Below are positions 9,243 through 17,840 of a DNA stretch of 64,000 nucleotides, in pieces. Position 1 is the stretch's first letter. Each line of letters opens with the position of its first letter. The notes under the pieces are model-generated. The model searched no databases, had not been told where the DNA came from, and saw nothing but the letters and a program-made list of their open reading frames with translations. The DNA comes from Roseicella sp. DB1501 (lineage in GTDB: Bacteria > Pseudomonadota > Alphaproteobacteria > Acetobacterales > Acetobacteraceae). Made by a program: the position numbers and the translations under genes. Where the stretch lies: positions 1 to 64,000 of the forward strand of contig NZ_JABFHG010000008.1 in assembly GCF_013112485.1 (NCBI RefSeq). Reading direction: 5' to 3'.

Positions 9243-9840
9243 GTGAAAACAGGATGAAGGTGATGCCGTTCGACTTGGTGGCGCTGGTCACTTTCTTGCG
9301 TGGTCGGGTCATCGCCAGCTCGAAGGCGTAGCGCAGCACCCGGTCGGTGCCGGTGCGGGTCAGGACGCTCTGCTGCGAGACGAATTCCCGCTCCGTCCCC
9401 TCGAACATCCGGCCGCCGACCGAGCTGTACTCGCCCTCGGTGTTCTCGCGCACCACGTAGAAGTCGATATCCTCCGGCCCGCGATTGGCGAGCGGCGTCC
9501 TGGCGCCGGGCATCAGCTTGCAGGGCCGCAGGTTCACATACTGGTCGAAGCCGCGCCGGATCGGGATCAGGAGGCCCCAGAGCGAGACATGGTCCGGCAC
9601 GCCCGGCCAGCCGACGGCGCCAAGGAAGATGGAGTCGCTGTCCTTCAGCCGGTCCATGCCGTCCTCCGGCATCATCCGGCCGGTCTTCTGGTAGGTGTCG
9701 CAGGACCAGTCATAGTCCGTCAGCGCCAGCTCGAAGCCGAAGCGACGGGCGGCGGCATCGAGCACGCGCAGCCCCTCGGGCGTCGTCTCCTTGCCGATGC
9801 CGTCGCCAGGGATGACGGCGATGCGGTACTTGCGCGCCAT
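9220..9840 (-). pseudogene. ttuC: tartrate dehydrogenase-type NAD-dependent decarboxylating dehydrogenase, truncated by island
   Basis: The 206-residue product starts MARKYRIAVIPGDGIG and follows the tartrate dehydrogenase/3-isopropylmalate dehydrogenase family closely. It keeps the dinucleotide-binding start, NLRPCKLMPG (105-112) and VVRENTEGEYSSVGGR. Family members run to about 350-360 residues. Here the similarity stops at TSATKSNGI (residues 185-193, base 9262), followed by 13 unrelated residues and a stop. The catalytic Lys/Asp part is missing, so the enzyme should be dead. The break coincides with the right edge of the low-GC recombinase island, so insertion of that island is the natural cause. 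The 3' half is not seen in the window and should lie beyond the island's left end. Confidence 0.85.
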
Positions 9841-9911
9841 GGGCGTGTCCTCCGGTCAGCGGCCGCACCCTGACGAGGGCGCGGCGCCGCGACAAGCCCT
9901 GGAGACGGGTT

Positions 9912-9953
9912 GCTCCCAGGGGCCGCTCCCAGGGACCGCTCCCAGGGGCCGCT
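9912..9953. repeat. 13-bp tandem repeat, three copies
   Basis: GCTCCCAGGGGCC is repeated three times head to tail at 9912-9924, 9925-9937 (one base different) and 9938-9950, and a fourth copy begins. It sits in the space between the start of the disrupted dehydrogenase gene and purC, which diverge. No function is evident. Confidence 0.7.
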
Positions 9954-10016
9954 CCCCGTCTGGCGGCAATCTGCTAAAGCCGCAGCAGGGCCTCGCGCCG
10001 CATGGGAACCCGCCGC

Positions 10017-10994
10017 ATGACCGTCACCGCCGCCGATCTCGCCCCCTATGCCGATTTCGTCCTGCGCGACGCGGCGATCCCGGAGCTGCCGAACCACTAC
10101 CGGGGCAAGGTGCGGGAGAATTACGACCTGCCGGACGGGCGGCGCATCATCATCGCCACCGACCGCCTCTCCGCCTTCGACCGCATCCTGACCGCCGTGC
10201 CGCTGAAGGGGCAGGTGCTGACCCAGTTCGCCCGCTTCTGGTTCGAGCGCACGGCCGATCTCTGCCCCAACCACGTGATCGAATACCCCGACCCCAACGT
10301 GCTGGTCGGCCGCCGCCTGAGCATCATGCCGGTCGAGGTGGTGGTGCGGGACTACCTCGCCGGCACCACCTCCACCTCCATCCTGTCGATGTACAAGGCG
10401 GGGCGGCGGGAGATGTACGGCCATCGCTTCCCGGACGGGATGCGGCCGAACCAGAAGCTGCCGCAGACCATCCTGACGCCGACCAGCAAGGCCTTCGATG
10501 CCGGGCATGACGAGGAGCTGACGCCGGCGCAGATCCTCTCCGGCGGGCTGCTGACCGCGGCGCAGTGGGAGGAGGTCTCGGCGCTGGCCCTCGCCCTCTT
10601 CGCCCGCGGGCGGGAGCTGGCGGCGCAGCGCGGGCTGATCCTCGCCGACACCAAATACGAGTTCGGCTTCGACGCCGAGGGCCGCATCCTGCTCGCCGAC
10701 GAGATCCACACGCCGGATTCCAGCCGCTACTGGTTCGCCGGCAGCTATCCCGCCCACTTCGAAGCCGGCGAGGCGCCGCAGAGCTTCGACAAGGATTTCG
10801 TCCGCAGCTGGGTGGTGGCGCGCTGCGACCCCTACAAGGACCCGGTCCCGCCCATCCCGGCCGAGGTCAATCTGGAGGCGGCGCGGCTCTATATCGAAGC
10901 CTTCGAGACGGTGACGGGCGAGAGCTTCCCGCTGCCCGGCCGCGCCCGGCCGGTGCTGGAGCGCATCCGGGCCAATCTCGCAGCCTATTTTTAG
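10017..10994 (+). CDS. purC: phosphoribosylaminoimidazole-succinocarboxamide (SAICAR) synthase
   Basis: PurC joins CAIR with aspartate using ATP, the eighth step of purine synthesis, in the cytoplasm. The 325-residue protein shows the family blocks [32 protein letters not shown] and the late block [15 protein letters not shown]. It is the long form of about 300-330 residues rather than the ~240-residue short form. I chose ATG 10017 (MTVTAADL); an in-frame ATG at 10002 adds five residues. Its stop overlaps the stop of the convergent msrQ by three bases. It stands alone rather than in a pur operon here. Confidence 0.95.
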   Translation: MTVTAADLAPYADFVLRDAAIPELPNHYRGKVRENYDLPDGRRIIIATDRLSAFDRILTAVPLKGQVLTQFARFWFERTADLCPNHVIEYPDPNVLVGRRLSIMPVEVVVRDYLAGTTSTSILSMYKAGRREMYGHRFPDGMRPNQKLPQTILTPTSKAFDAGHDEELTPAQILSGGLLTAAQWEEVSALALALFARGRELAAQRGLILADTKYEFGFDAEGRILLADEIHTPDSSRYWFAGSYPAHFEAGEAPQSFDKDFVRSWVVARCDPYKDPVPPIPAEVNLEAARLYIEAFETVTGESFPLPGRARPVLERIRANLAAYF

Positions 10995-11884
10995 GCCCGG
11001 GCCGGCACCCGCCGCCCCGGCCGCCACCGCCAGAGCAGCGCCGCGGCCGGCACCGCCAGCGCCGCGATCCCCGCCCAGACCGCCGGCCGCAGCCCGAAGG
11101 CGATGTCGAGATTGGCCAGCAGGATCCGCTCCGCCGGCAGCTTCGTCGCCAGGGCGTACCAGGCATATTCCAGCCCCGCCGCCGCGAGGGCGGTGAGCGG
11201 CGCCAGGGCCAGCAGCGCCGGGATGCGGCTCTGCCAGGGCCGCGGCAGCGCCCGCCAGAGCAGCAGCCAGGCGAGCAGCCCGCCGGCCAGCACCGCTTCC
11301 CAGACCACGGATTTCGACTGCATGTAGAAATGCAGCACGCCGAGCGCGGCGATCGGGAAGATCAGCGCGTGCAGCCGCTTCCAGCGTGGCCCCAGCGCGC
11401 GGATCCAGCCATCGGTCGAGGTCCAGCCGAGCGCCGCCAGCCCGAGCAGCGCGACGAAGCCGATGGTCAGGTAGATGCGCAGCGCGATCTCGGACGCGAT
11501 CTTCCCCAGGCTGAAATTCTCATATCCGGCATAAAGGCCGAGATGCAGCCCGGCATAGGCCAGCACCGTCAGCCCGCAGAGCCGGCGCAGCGCCAGCAGG
11601 CGCGGCTCGGCCAGGATGCGGCCGATCGGCGTCACCGCGAGCGTCAGCAGCAGCAGCCGGATCGTCCAGAGGCCGATCTCCTTCAGCGCCGCCTTCCAGG
11701 GTTCCGGGCCGAGCTGGCCGAGCAGCGCCTCCCCCGCCACCCAGGCGGCCGGCGCCAGCAGCAGGGCGAAGACCAGGGCGCGGAGGGTGGAGAAACGCTC
11801 CGCCCGGTCCTGCCAGGGCCAGGTGAAGGGCCGCGAGCGGCCCGCCGGCAGGGGGAAGGCGGTGCGGAGGATGGCCTGCATCAT
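10991..11884 (-). CDS. msrQ: protein-methionine-sulfoxide reductase heme-binding subunit MsrQ
   Basis: The 297-residue membrane protein has about six hydrophobic segments and belongs to the ferric-reductase-like (YedZ/MsrQ) family. The conserved heme-region blocks are visible: [54 protein letters not shown]. The histidines in LHLGLY, RLHAL and GVLHFY are the likely heme ligands. MsrQ passes electrons from the quinone pool or flavin reductase to MsrP, the periplasmic molybdenum enzyme that repairs oxidised methionine. No msrP gene is next to it here, so the partner may lie elsewhere. The start is the first of two adjacent ATG codons. Confidence 0.85.
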   Translation of the reverse strand: MMQAILRTAFPLPAGRSRPFTWPWQDRAERFSTLRALVFALLLAPAAWVAGEALLGQLGPEPWKAALKEIGLWTIRLLLLTLAVTPIGRILAEPRLLALRRLCGLTVLAYAGLHLGLYAGYENFSLGKIASEIALRIYLTIGFVALLGLAALGWTSTDGWIRALGPRWKRLHALIFPIAALGVLHFYMQSKSVVWEAVLAGGLLAWLLLWRALPRPWQSRIPALLALAPLTALAAAGLEYAWYALATKLPAERILLANLDIAFGLRPAVWAGIAALAVPAAALLWRWRPGRRVPARA

Positions 11885-11931
11885 GTGGCGGATTTCGCCC
11901 TGGCCCCGCTGCCGGTAACCCCCCTCTCCCG

Positions 11932-12867
11932 TCACGCCCAGCCGCGCGCCCGGATCGCCGCCGCCACGCGCCCCGGCTCGTCGAGCGGCGCGCGGGCGAA
12001 GGGCGCCGGTGCCGCTTCCAGCCGCCGCGCCTCGCCCGCCGCGACCAGGCTCTCGCCGAGCCGCAGATGCCGCGGCCCGAGCCCGCCGGGATCGGCGATG
12101 AAGAGCGGCGCCGCCGTCGCCATCGCCTCCGACAGCATCGAGACGCTGTCGCCGGTGACGATGATGGCCTCCGCCCAGGCGAGGAAGCCGGCATAGGGGT
12201 TGGGCCCGGCCTCGCCCCAACGATGCAGGCGGTGCGGCAGGCCGGCGAGCTCCGCGGCCAGCGCCTCGGTCGCCGGCGCCCCGGTGCGGCGGCTGGCGGT
12301 GGCGAACACGCTGCCGGCGAAGCCTGCGACTCGTGCCCCGAGGGCGGCCGCGACAGCCGGCGCCATCCCCTCCCCCCGCACCGGCCCGCCGAGCAGCAGG
12401 GCGACGCGCGGCGAGGGCAGCGCCGCCAGCGCCTGCCATTCCTCCCGCGCTGCCGCCAGCCGGTCCGGGCTCATCCGGTGGCAGGCGCCGAGGATGGGCA
12501 GGATGTTCGGGCGATCGGGCGGCGCGTCGTGCCGGCCGAGCACCAGCAGGTCGAACTCCCCCGCGCCGAAGCCGGGCCGCATGCAATGCACCAGCCGCGC
12601 CCCGCGCCGGCCGAGCCAGCGCGCCACCGGCGCCGAGCGCCGCCCGGCCGAGAGCACCAGACGCGGCCATGGGGGGCGGACGGCGCTCCCCGCCTCGGGC
12701 GCCAGGCCGGCGAGGCCCGGCCAGGGCCAGGGAAGCCGGGCGAGTGGCCCCCAGGCGAGCGGCACGGCGCGGAACGGCACGCCCAGCCGCTCGGCGATGC
12801 CAAGCGGCTGCGCCGCCGTCCCGGCGCGCGGATCGGCCAGCACCCAGGTCGCCGCCCCCTCGGTCAT
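11932..12867 (-). CDS. ELM1/GtrOC1-family protein (DUF1022)
   Basis: The 311-residue protein matches the mitochondrial-fission ELM1-like family, widespread in alphaproteobacteria. It has an N-terminal [16 protein letters not shown] block, [33 protein letters not shown] and the C-terminal [26 protein letters not shown]. The fold is like a GT-B glycosyltransferase, and the role in bacteria is not settled. The gene lies 47 nt upstream of msrQ on the same strand and could share its transcript. It diverges from pyrE across a 48-nt space, so both promoters must be packed there. Confidence 0.8.
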   Translation of the reverse strand: MTEGAATWVLADPRAGTAAQPLGIAERLGVPFRAVPLAWGPLARLPWPWPGLAGLAPEAGSAVRPPWPRLVLSAGRRSAPVARWLGRRGARLVHCMRPGFGAGEFDLLVLGRHDAPPDRPNILPILGACHRMSPDRLAAAREEWQALAALPSPRVALLLGGPVRGEGMAPAVAAALGARVAGFAGSVFATASRRTGAPATEALAAELAGLPHRLHRWGEAGPNPYAGFLAWAEAIIVTGDSVSMLSEAMATAAPLFIADPGGLGPRHLRLGESLVAAGEARRLEAAPAPFARAPLDEPGRVAAAIRARGWA

Positions 12868-12915
12868 GGACGCCGCACCGGCCGGAGGTTACGAGGGGGC
12901 ACGACGCGGTTCGGG

Positions 12916-13662
12916 ATGGGCGCCATGGCCATGCAACACGCTTCCGACTGGGACAGGGACGCCGCGCTGACGACGGCGCGGCTCCTGCTCGAGATCAAGG
13001 CGGTGAATTTCCGCCCGGAAGAGCCCTACACCTTCACGAGCGGCTGGAAGAGCCCCGTCTATATCGACTGCCGCAAGATCATCTACTTCCCGCGCGCCCG
13101 CACCCGCATCTGCGACCTCGGCGTCGAGAAGATCGGCCGGCATGTCGGCTACGAGACCATCGAGGTGGTGGCGGGCGGCGAGACGGCCGGCATCCCCTTC
13201 GCCGCCTGGATCGCCGAGCGCATGGCGACGCCGATGGCCTATGTGCGCAAGAAGCCGAAGGGCTTCGGCCGCGGCGCGCAGATCGAGGGCGACGTGCCGG
13301 AGGGCAAGAACACCCTCCTGGTCGAGGACCTCACCACGGATGGCGGCTCGAAGATCCGCTTCGCCCAGGCGCTGCGCGACGCCGGCGCGATCTGCGACCA
13401 CACCTTCGTCGTCTTCTACTACGGCGTCTTCCCCGGCAGCTTCGAGACGATGAAGGGCATGGGGCTGAACCTGCACCACCTCTGCACCTGGTGGGACGTG
13501 CTCGAGGTCTGCCGCGAGCGGCCCTATTTCGCCGAGAGCGCGCTGAAGCAGGTGCGGAAATTCCTCGAGGACCCCGTGGCCTGGTCGAAGGCGCATGGCG
13601 GCATCGGCTCGGTCGAGGAGGCACGGGCGCTGCGCGACGGCGGCGAGAAGGCGGCGGAATAG
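12916..13662 (+). CDS. pyrE: orotate phosphoribosyltransferase
   Basis: PyrE makes OMP from orotate and PRPP in pyrimidine synthesis. The protein shows the family start [33 protein letters not shown], the flexible-loop lysines in [10 protein letters not shown], and the PRPP-binding motif [13 protein letters not shown]. At ~245 residues it is the longer alphaproteobacterial form; the family minimum is about 210. Three in-frame ATGs (12916, 12925, 12931) are possible starts. A G-rich GAGGGGG at 12893-12899 is the only ribosome-site-like sequence, and it is distant. The next gene follows after 10 nt and is likely cotranscribed. Confidence 0.95.
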   Translation: MGAMAMQHASDWDRDAALTTARLLLEIKAVNFRPEEPYTFTSGWKSPVYIDCRKIIYFPRARTRICDLGVEKIGRHVGYETIEVVAGGETAGIPFAAWIAERMATPMAYVRKKPKGFGRGAQIEGDVPEGKNTLLVEDLTTDGGSKIRFAQALRDAGAICDHTFVVFYYGVFPGSFETMKGMGLNLHHLCTWWDVLEVCRERPYFAESALKQVRKFLEDPVAWSKAHGGIGSVEEARALRDGGEKAAE

Positions 13663-13672
13663 GCAGGCCGGC

Positions 13673-15397
13673 ATGGCCGTGCGAGGGCGGCGCGGGCCGG
13701 GCGCCCCGCTTCGCCTCGGCCGCCGCGACGCCGCGGCGGCCATGCTCGGCCTGCTCGCCGGCGGCGCGTCCGCCCAGGCCCAGAATCAGGTCCATGACCA
13801 GGCCCAGCGCGACACGCTGACCATCGGCATCACCCAGTATCCGAGCACCTTCCACCCGAACATCGAGAACATGGCCGCCAAGGCCTATGTCCTCGGCTTC
13901 CTCCGCCGGCCGGTCACCGTCTACGGCACCGACTGGCAGCTCGCCTGCATGCTCTGCGAGACGCTGCCGACGCTGGAGAACGGCCTGGCGCAGCGGGAGA
14001 CGACGCCGGAGGGCAAGCCCGGCCTGCGCGTCACCTACCGCCTGCGCGAGGATGCGCGCTGGGGCGACGGCCAGCCGGTCTCGGCCGAGGATCTCCGCTT
14101 CGCCTGGGAGGCCGGCCGCAATCCCGAGACCGGCTTCGGCCCGGCCGAGTTCTACCGCTCCGCCTATGCGCTCGATGTCGAGGATGCGCGCAGCGTCACG
14201 CTGCATTTCGACAAGGTGACCTTCGACTTCGCCTCGCTCGGCGATTTCCAGCCGCTGCCGAGCCATATCGAGCGCGGCCGCTGGGCGCAGGAGCCGAAGA
14301 GCTACCGCAGCCGCACCGCCTACGACACCGAGCCGACCAATCCCGGCCTCTGGTCCGGTCCCTACCGCGTCGCCGCCGTGCAGCCCGGCGCCGGCGTGAC
14401 GCTCGAGCGCAATGCCGCCTGGCAGGGCCCGGCACCGGCCTTCCGGCGCATCCAGATCCGCACCGTCGAGAACACCGCGGCGCTGGAGGCGCAGCTCCTC
14501 GCCGGGCAGATCGACATGATCGCGGGCGAGCTCGGCCTGCCGGTGGAGCAGGCCGCGGCGCTGGAGCGGCGCGGCGGCAAGCGCTTCCGCTTCCTCTACA
14601 AGCCGGGGCTGATCTACGAGCATGTCGATCTCCGGCTCGACAACCCGGTCCTCGCCGATCGCCGGGTACGCCAGGCCCTGCTGCTGTCGATCGACCGCGC
14701 GCAGATCGTCGCCCGGCTCTTCGAGGGGCGGCAGACCGTGGCGCAGGGCAGCGTCAACCCGCTCGACCCGATGCACGACCCGGATGTGCGGTCCTGGCCC
14801 TTCGATCCCGCCCGTGCCGCCGCGCTGCTGGAGGAGGCAGGCTGGACGCGCGGCGGCGACGGCATCCGCCGCAATGCCGCGGGCGAAAGACTGTCCATCG
14901 AGCTCATGACCACCGCCGGCAACCGCGCGCGCGAGGCGGTGGAGCAGGTGCTGCAGGGCATGTGGCGCCAGGCGGGGATCGAGACGCGCATCAGGAACGA
15001 GCCGCCGCGCGTGCTCTTCGCCGAGACGCTCTCGAAGCGCCGCTTCCAGGGCGCGGCGCTCTATGCCTGGATCAGCGCGCCGGAGAGCGTGCCGCGCAGC
15101 AACCTGCATTCCGAGGAGATCCCGACCGAGACACGGAACTGGTCGGGCCAGAACTATCCGGGCTACCGCAATCCGGAGATGGACGCGCTGCTCGAGGCCA
15201 TCCCGCAGGAGCTCGACACGGCGAAGCGCCGCGCGCTCTGGGCCCGGCTGCAGGCGATCTATGCCGAGGACCTGCCCGCCCTGCCGCTCTGGTTCCGCTC
15301 GGACGCGCATGTGCTGCCGCCCTGGCTCGACAACCTGCAGCCTACCGGCCATCTCAACCCGACCTCGCTCTGGGTCGAGCACTGGCGGGTGCGCTGA
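13673..15397 (+). CDS. ABC transporter substrate-binding protein, peptide type (family 5)
   Basis: The 574-residue protein is a periplasmic solute-binding protein of the DppA/OppA family. It has an N-terminal RR-containing signal ending near GGASAQAQ, then LTIGITQYPSTFHPNIENMA, DARWGDGQPVSAEDLRFAWE (the family signature), DRRVRQALLLSIDRAQI, and the C-terminal LPALPLWFRSDAHVLP. It would deliver peptides or another small solute to an ABC permease, but no permease or ATPase gene is adjacent. It starts 10 nt after pyrE, an unusual pairing. The ligand cannot be read from the sequence. Confidence 0.88.
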   Translation: MAVRGRRGPGAPLRLGRRDAAAAMLGLLAGGASAQAQNQVHDQAQRDTLTIGITQYPSTFHPNIENMAAKAYVLGFLRRPVTVYGTDWQLACMLCETLPTLENGLAQRETTPEGKPGLRVTYRLREDARWGDGQPVSAEDLRFAWEAGRNPETGFGPAEFYRSAYALDVEDARSVTLHFDKVTFDFASLGDFQPLPSHIERGRWAQEPKSYRSRTAYDTEPTNPGLWSGPYRVAAVQPGAGVTLERNAAWQGPAPAFRRIQIRTVENTAALEAQLLAGQIDMIAGELGLPVEQAAALERRGGKRFRFLYKPGLIYEHVDLRLDNPVLADRRVRQALLLSIDRAQIVARLFEGRQTVAQGSVNPLDPMHDPDVRSWPFDPARAAALLEEAGWTRGGDGIRRNAAGERLSIELMTTAGNRAREAVEQVLQGMWRQAGIETRIRNEPPRVLFAETLSKRRFQGAALYAWISAPESVPRSNLHSEEIPTETRNWSGQNYPGYRNPEMDALLEAIPQELDTAKRRALWARLQAIYAEDLPALPLWFRSDAHVLPPWLDNLQPTGHLNPTSLWVEHWRVR

Positions 15398-15507
15398 GGG
15401 GCGGCACGGGGCAGGCGCCGGAGGCCGTGATTGTGGGGTGGTCCGGTTCGCGGTTAGGGTTGGTCCGAGTCCCGGGTGTCCCGCGCACCCGGCCCATGGA
15501 GTGAGAC

Positions 15508-15900
15508 ATGCCCACGGCCGCGTCGAAGCACCCCTATCTCGACCTGTTCTCCTTCGCCCTGGTGCCGCAGATGAAGCTCGGCCCCGATCATTCGAAGGAC
15601 CCGCCGGAGCCGCATATGCTGCCGCTGGACAAGGCCTCGCCCGAGGCGCGGCAGGTGCTGGAATTGCTGCTCGGCGCCGATCACGACATCCGCGACGACC
15701 ATGACAGCGCCGCCGGCATCAACCTCTCGCTCGCCGAGACCAAGCTCCGCCTCGCCGTCAGCCATGGCGACAAGGCCCCGGCGCTGCAGACCGCGCTCGA
15801 GCGCATCGCCCAGGCGCGGCAGGAGATGGCGCGGCACGACACCCGCCGCGCCTGCGCCGCGCTCGCGGATGCCATCCGCGCGGTGACGGCGAAGGGCTGA
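15508..15900 (+). CDS. conserved hypothetical protein, helical, 130 residues
   Basis: I do not recognise a named domain. A ribosome-binding GGAG precedes the ATG with good spacing (TGGAGTGAGAC-ATG), and codon use follows the neighbours, so it looks real. The protein has no signal or membrane segment. It begins PYLDLFSFALVPQMKLGPDH and continues with several helices with alternating charge. The second half is Ala/Arg-rich (ALERIAQARQEMARHD). It sits alone between the peptide-binding protein and the convergent PhoX-like gene. Confidence 0.65.
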   Translation: MPTAASKHPYLDLFSFALVPQMKLGPDHSKDPPEPHMLPLDKASPEARQVLELLLGADHDIRDDHDSAAGINLSLAETKLRLAVSHGDKAPALQTALERIAQARQEMARHDTRRACAALADAIRAVTAKG

Positions 15901-15966
15901 GCGCGGCAACAACGCCGCCTGGCGCATCCCAGGGCACCCCGCGACCGCGCCGGGCGCCCTCCCCGC

Positions 15967-17550
15967 TCATCCCCCCACGGGCCCGCCGCCGTTGCGGACC
16001 AGCCCGATCAGCGTGCTGCGCGGCGGCAGGCCGGCCTGGAATTCCGGCCAGCGCGTGGCCGGGCGCTCGAAGCTCGCGCCCGGCTCCGCCCCGGGATGCC
16101 GCACCGCGCTGAACAGCACCTCGCCATCCGGCGTCAGCGCCGCCCCGCCGATCGCCCCGGCCCGCGGCGCCCCGTAGAGCGGCAGGGGCACGCCGCGCCG
16201 CGGCCCGTCCAGGTCGCAGGCGAAGAGACCGTCCGCCTGCTCGCCCACCCTTCCGCCGCGATCGGTGCCGATCCAGGCGCGGCCGCGGCCATCGACCGTC
16301 ACCGTCTCCGGATTCTCCAGCCAGGCGCTGCCCGGCGGCAGCCCGGCCTGGCCGTAGCGCGTCCCCGGCAGGCGGGGGTCGCCGGCGGCGAAGAGCAGCG
16401 CGGCGCGCGCCGTCCCGGCGCCGTCGTCGCCGCCGCCGGCAGTGAGCTCGATCACATAGCCCGCCGGCCGCGAGGGGCCGCCGCGGCAGGCCAGCAGCAG
16501 CCGCGGCCCGGCGGGGTCGAGGCCGAGCCCGGCCGGCATGTCGAGCGGGCTGCCGCCGGCCGGCCCGGCGGCGGCGACCGGATCGGCGCCTAGGCTTCCC
16601 CCCTCCGGCAGCGGCATCCAGGTGATCCGCTCCCCCTCCATCCGGGCGACCGCGAGCCGGCCGGCATCGAGCGCGTCCTCGGCGGTCGCCGGGCGGCTGG
16701 AGACGAAGCGGAACAGGTAGCCGCCCACCCGCCGGTCGGTGAGGTAGACCACCGCATGGCCGTCGCGCGAGAGCGTCGCCGCGACGTCGCCATGCGCGAA
16801 GCGGCCGAGCGCGGTGCGCTTCACGGGCAGGGATTGCGGATCGAAGGGGTTGAGCTCGACCACCCAGCCATAGCCCCCGGGCGGCATCAGGGCAGGATCG
16901 GCACCGAGCCGCGCCAGCCAGGGCGCCGGATCGCCCTCCGCCAGCAGCAGCGTGCCCCAGGGGGTGACGCAGCCGCCGCGCAGGCCGAGCACGCCGCGGA
17001 CGCTGCCCTGGCCGCCCGGCCCTTGCCCGTAGGGGCCGGAGAGGCGGCAGAGCGTGCCGGCGGTGAGGCGCCGGCTCTGGAAGCCGCCATCCACCACGAC
17101 CCAGCGGCCGCGGCGCTCGAGATTGATCAGCGAGGCGCCCTGCATCATCGCCGCCGCGGCGGGGTGGTCCCGGCCGCCGGGGAAGGCGAAGGCGGGCATC
17201 ACCGTCGGATGCACGACGGTCAGCACGGCGCGCGGGATGCCGTCGGCGGCCTGCTGCGTCGGCGCCGCCACGCCGGCCAGCCTTGCATCCCAGCCGAACT
17301 GCGCCGCCGCGCCGTCCGGATCGGGCCGCAGCGGGTTCCAGGGCGGCGCGTCGAAGGTCACGCGGTCGCCCCAGCGGACCAGGACGTCGCGGCGATAGCC
17401 GCGGCCGGTGCTGTCATCCTGCTTCACCGGCAGCGGCATCGGCGCCAGGTCGTTGCCGCGCCCTTGGGCGCGCGCTCGGCCTGAGGCCAGGGCAGAAAGC
17501 ACGGCCGGCGCCGCCAGCAGGAGCACGAGGGCGCTGCGGCGGGCGATCAT
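15967..17550 (-). CDS. PhoX-family alkaline phosphatase-like secreted protein (DUF839)
   Basis: The product resembles the PhoX beta-propeller phosphatases, calcium/iron enzymes of the periplasm. Visible blocks are FGWDARLAGVA, RGGCVTPWGTLLLAEG, YGWVVELNPFDPQS, GRFAHGDVAATLSRDG, DRRVGGYLFRFVS, LENPETVTVDGRGRAWIGTDRGG and TPDGEVLFSAVRHPGAEPG. I chose ATG 17550, which gives a clean signal peptide (MIARRSALVLLLAAPAVLSALASGRARAQ) of Tat-like RR type. The frame is open further upstream to 17670 without a credible N-terminus. At 527 residues it is shorter than many PhoX proteins (600 or more). The 290 bp upstream contain two repeat copies. Confidence 0.82.
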   Translation of the reverse strand: MIARRSALVLLLAAPAVLSALASGRARAQGRGNDLAPMPLPVKQDDSTGRGYRRDVLVRWGDRVTFDAPPWNPLRPDPDGAAAQFGWDARLAGVAAPTQQAADGIPRAVLTVVHPTVMPAFAFPGGRDHPAAAAMMQGASLINLERRGRWVVVDGGFQSRRLTAGTLCRLSGPYGQGPGGQGSVRGVLGLRGGCVTPWGTLLLAEGDPAPWLARLGADPALMPPGGYGWVVELNPFDPQSLPVKRTALGRFAHGDVAATLSRDGHAVVYLTDRRVGGYLFRFVSSRPATAEDALDAGRLAVARMEGERITWMPLPEGGSLGADPVAAAGPAGGSPLDMPAGLGLDPAGPRLLLACRGGPSRPAGYVIELTAGGGDDGAGTARAALLFAAGDPRLPGTRYGQAGLPPGSAWLENPETVTVDGRGRAWIGTDRGGRVGEQADGLFACDLDGPRRGVPLPLYGAPRAGAIGGAALTPDGEVLFSAVRHPGAEPGASFERPATRWPEFQAGLPPRSTLIGLVRNGGGPVGG

Positions 17551-17700
17551 GCCCGGGCTTCCGGATGCGGGGCGCGCTGCGGCGCTGAGGCTGCCATCAT
17601 GGGATCCCATCGCGGTGGCGCCGGACCTTGGCACCCACCCCCCTCGGGCGTCCATCCGCCGCAGCGGCACATGCGCGTGCGGCAGCCGTGGATCTGCCGT

Positions 17701-17802
17701 AGAGCCGATTCACGCCTGCAGGCGTTTCCGCCTTCCGGCGATCGGTAAACCAGCGGCAGAGCCGATTCACGCCTGCAGGCGTTTCCGCCTTCCGGCAATC
17801 GG
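17701..17802. repeat. two tandem ~45-bp repeat units (family C, partial copies)
   Basis: Units at 17701-17745 and 17758-17802 are almost identical (AGAGCCGATTCACGCCTGCA start; they end GGCGATCGG and GGCAATCGG). Each is a palindrome-like element. The same pattern, more diverged, forms half of the ~105-bp repeats at 21997-22101 and 51513-51618. They lie between the divergent PhoX-like and aminotransferase genes. Confidence 0.85.
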
Positions 17803-17840
17803 TTCTAGACTGCCGCCTCCCCGCAGAGAAGGCGCCGCCC

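Noticed and set aside
10565-12196. Long plus-strand frame overlapping purC and msrQ
   Set aside because: Composition is Arg/Pro/Gln low complexity and it overlaps two well-supported genes.
12067-12915. Long open frame running into pyrE from upstream
   Set aside because: The N-terminal part is low-complexity Arg/Pro/Gln sequence antisense to the ELM1-like gene. pyrE similarity begins only after 12916.
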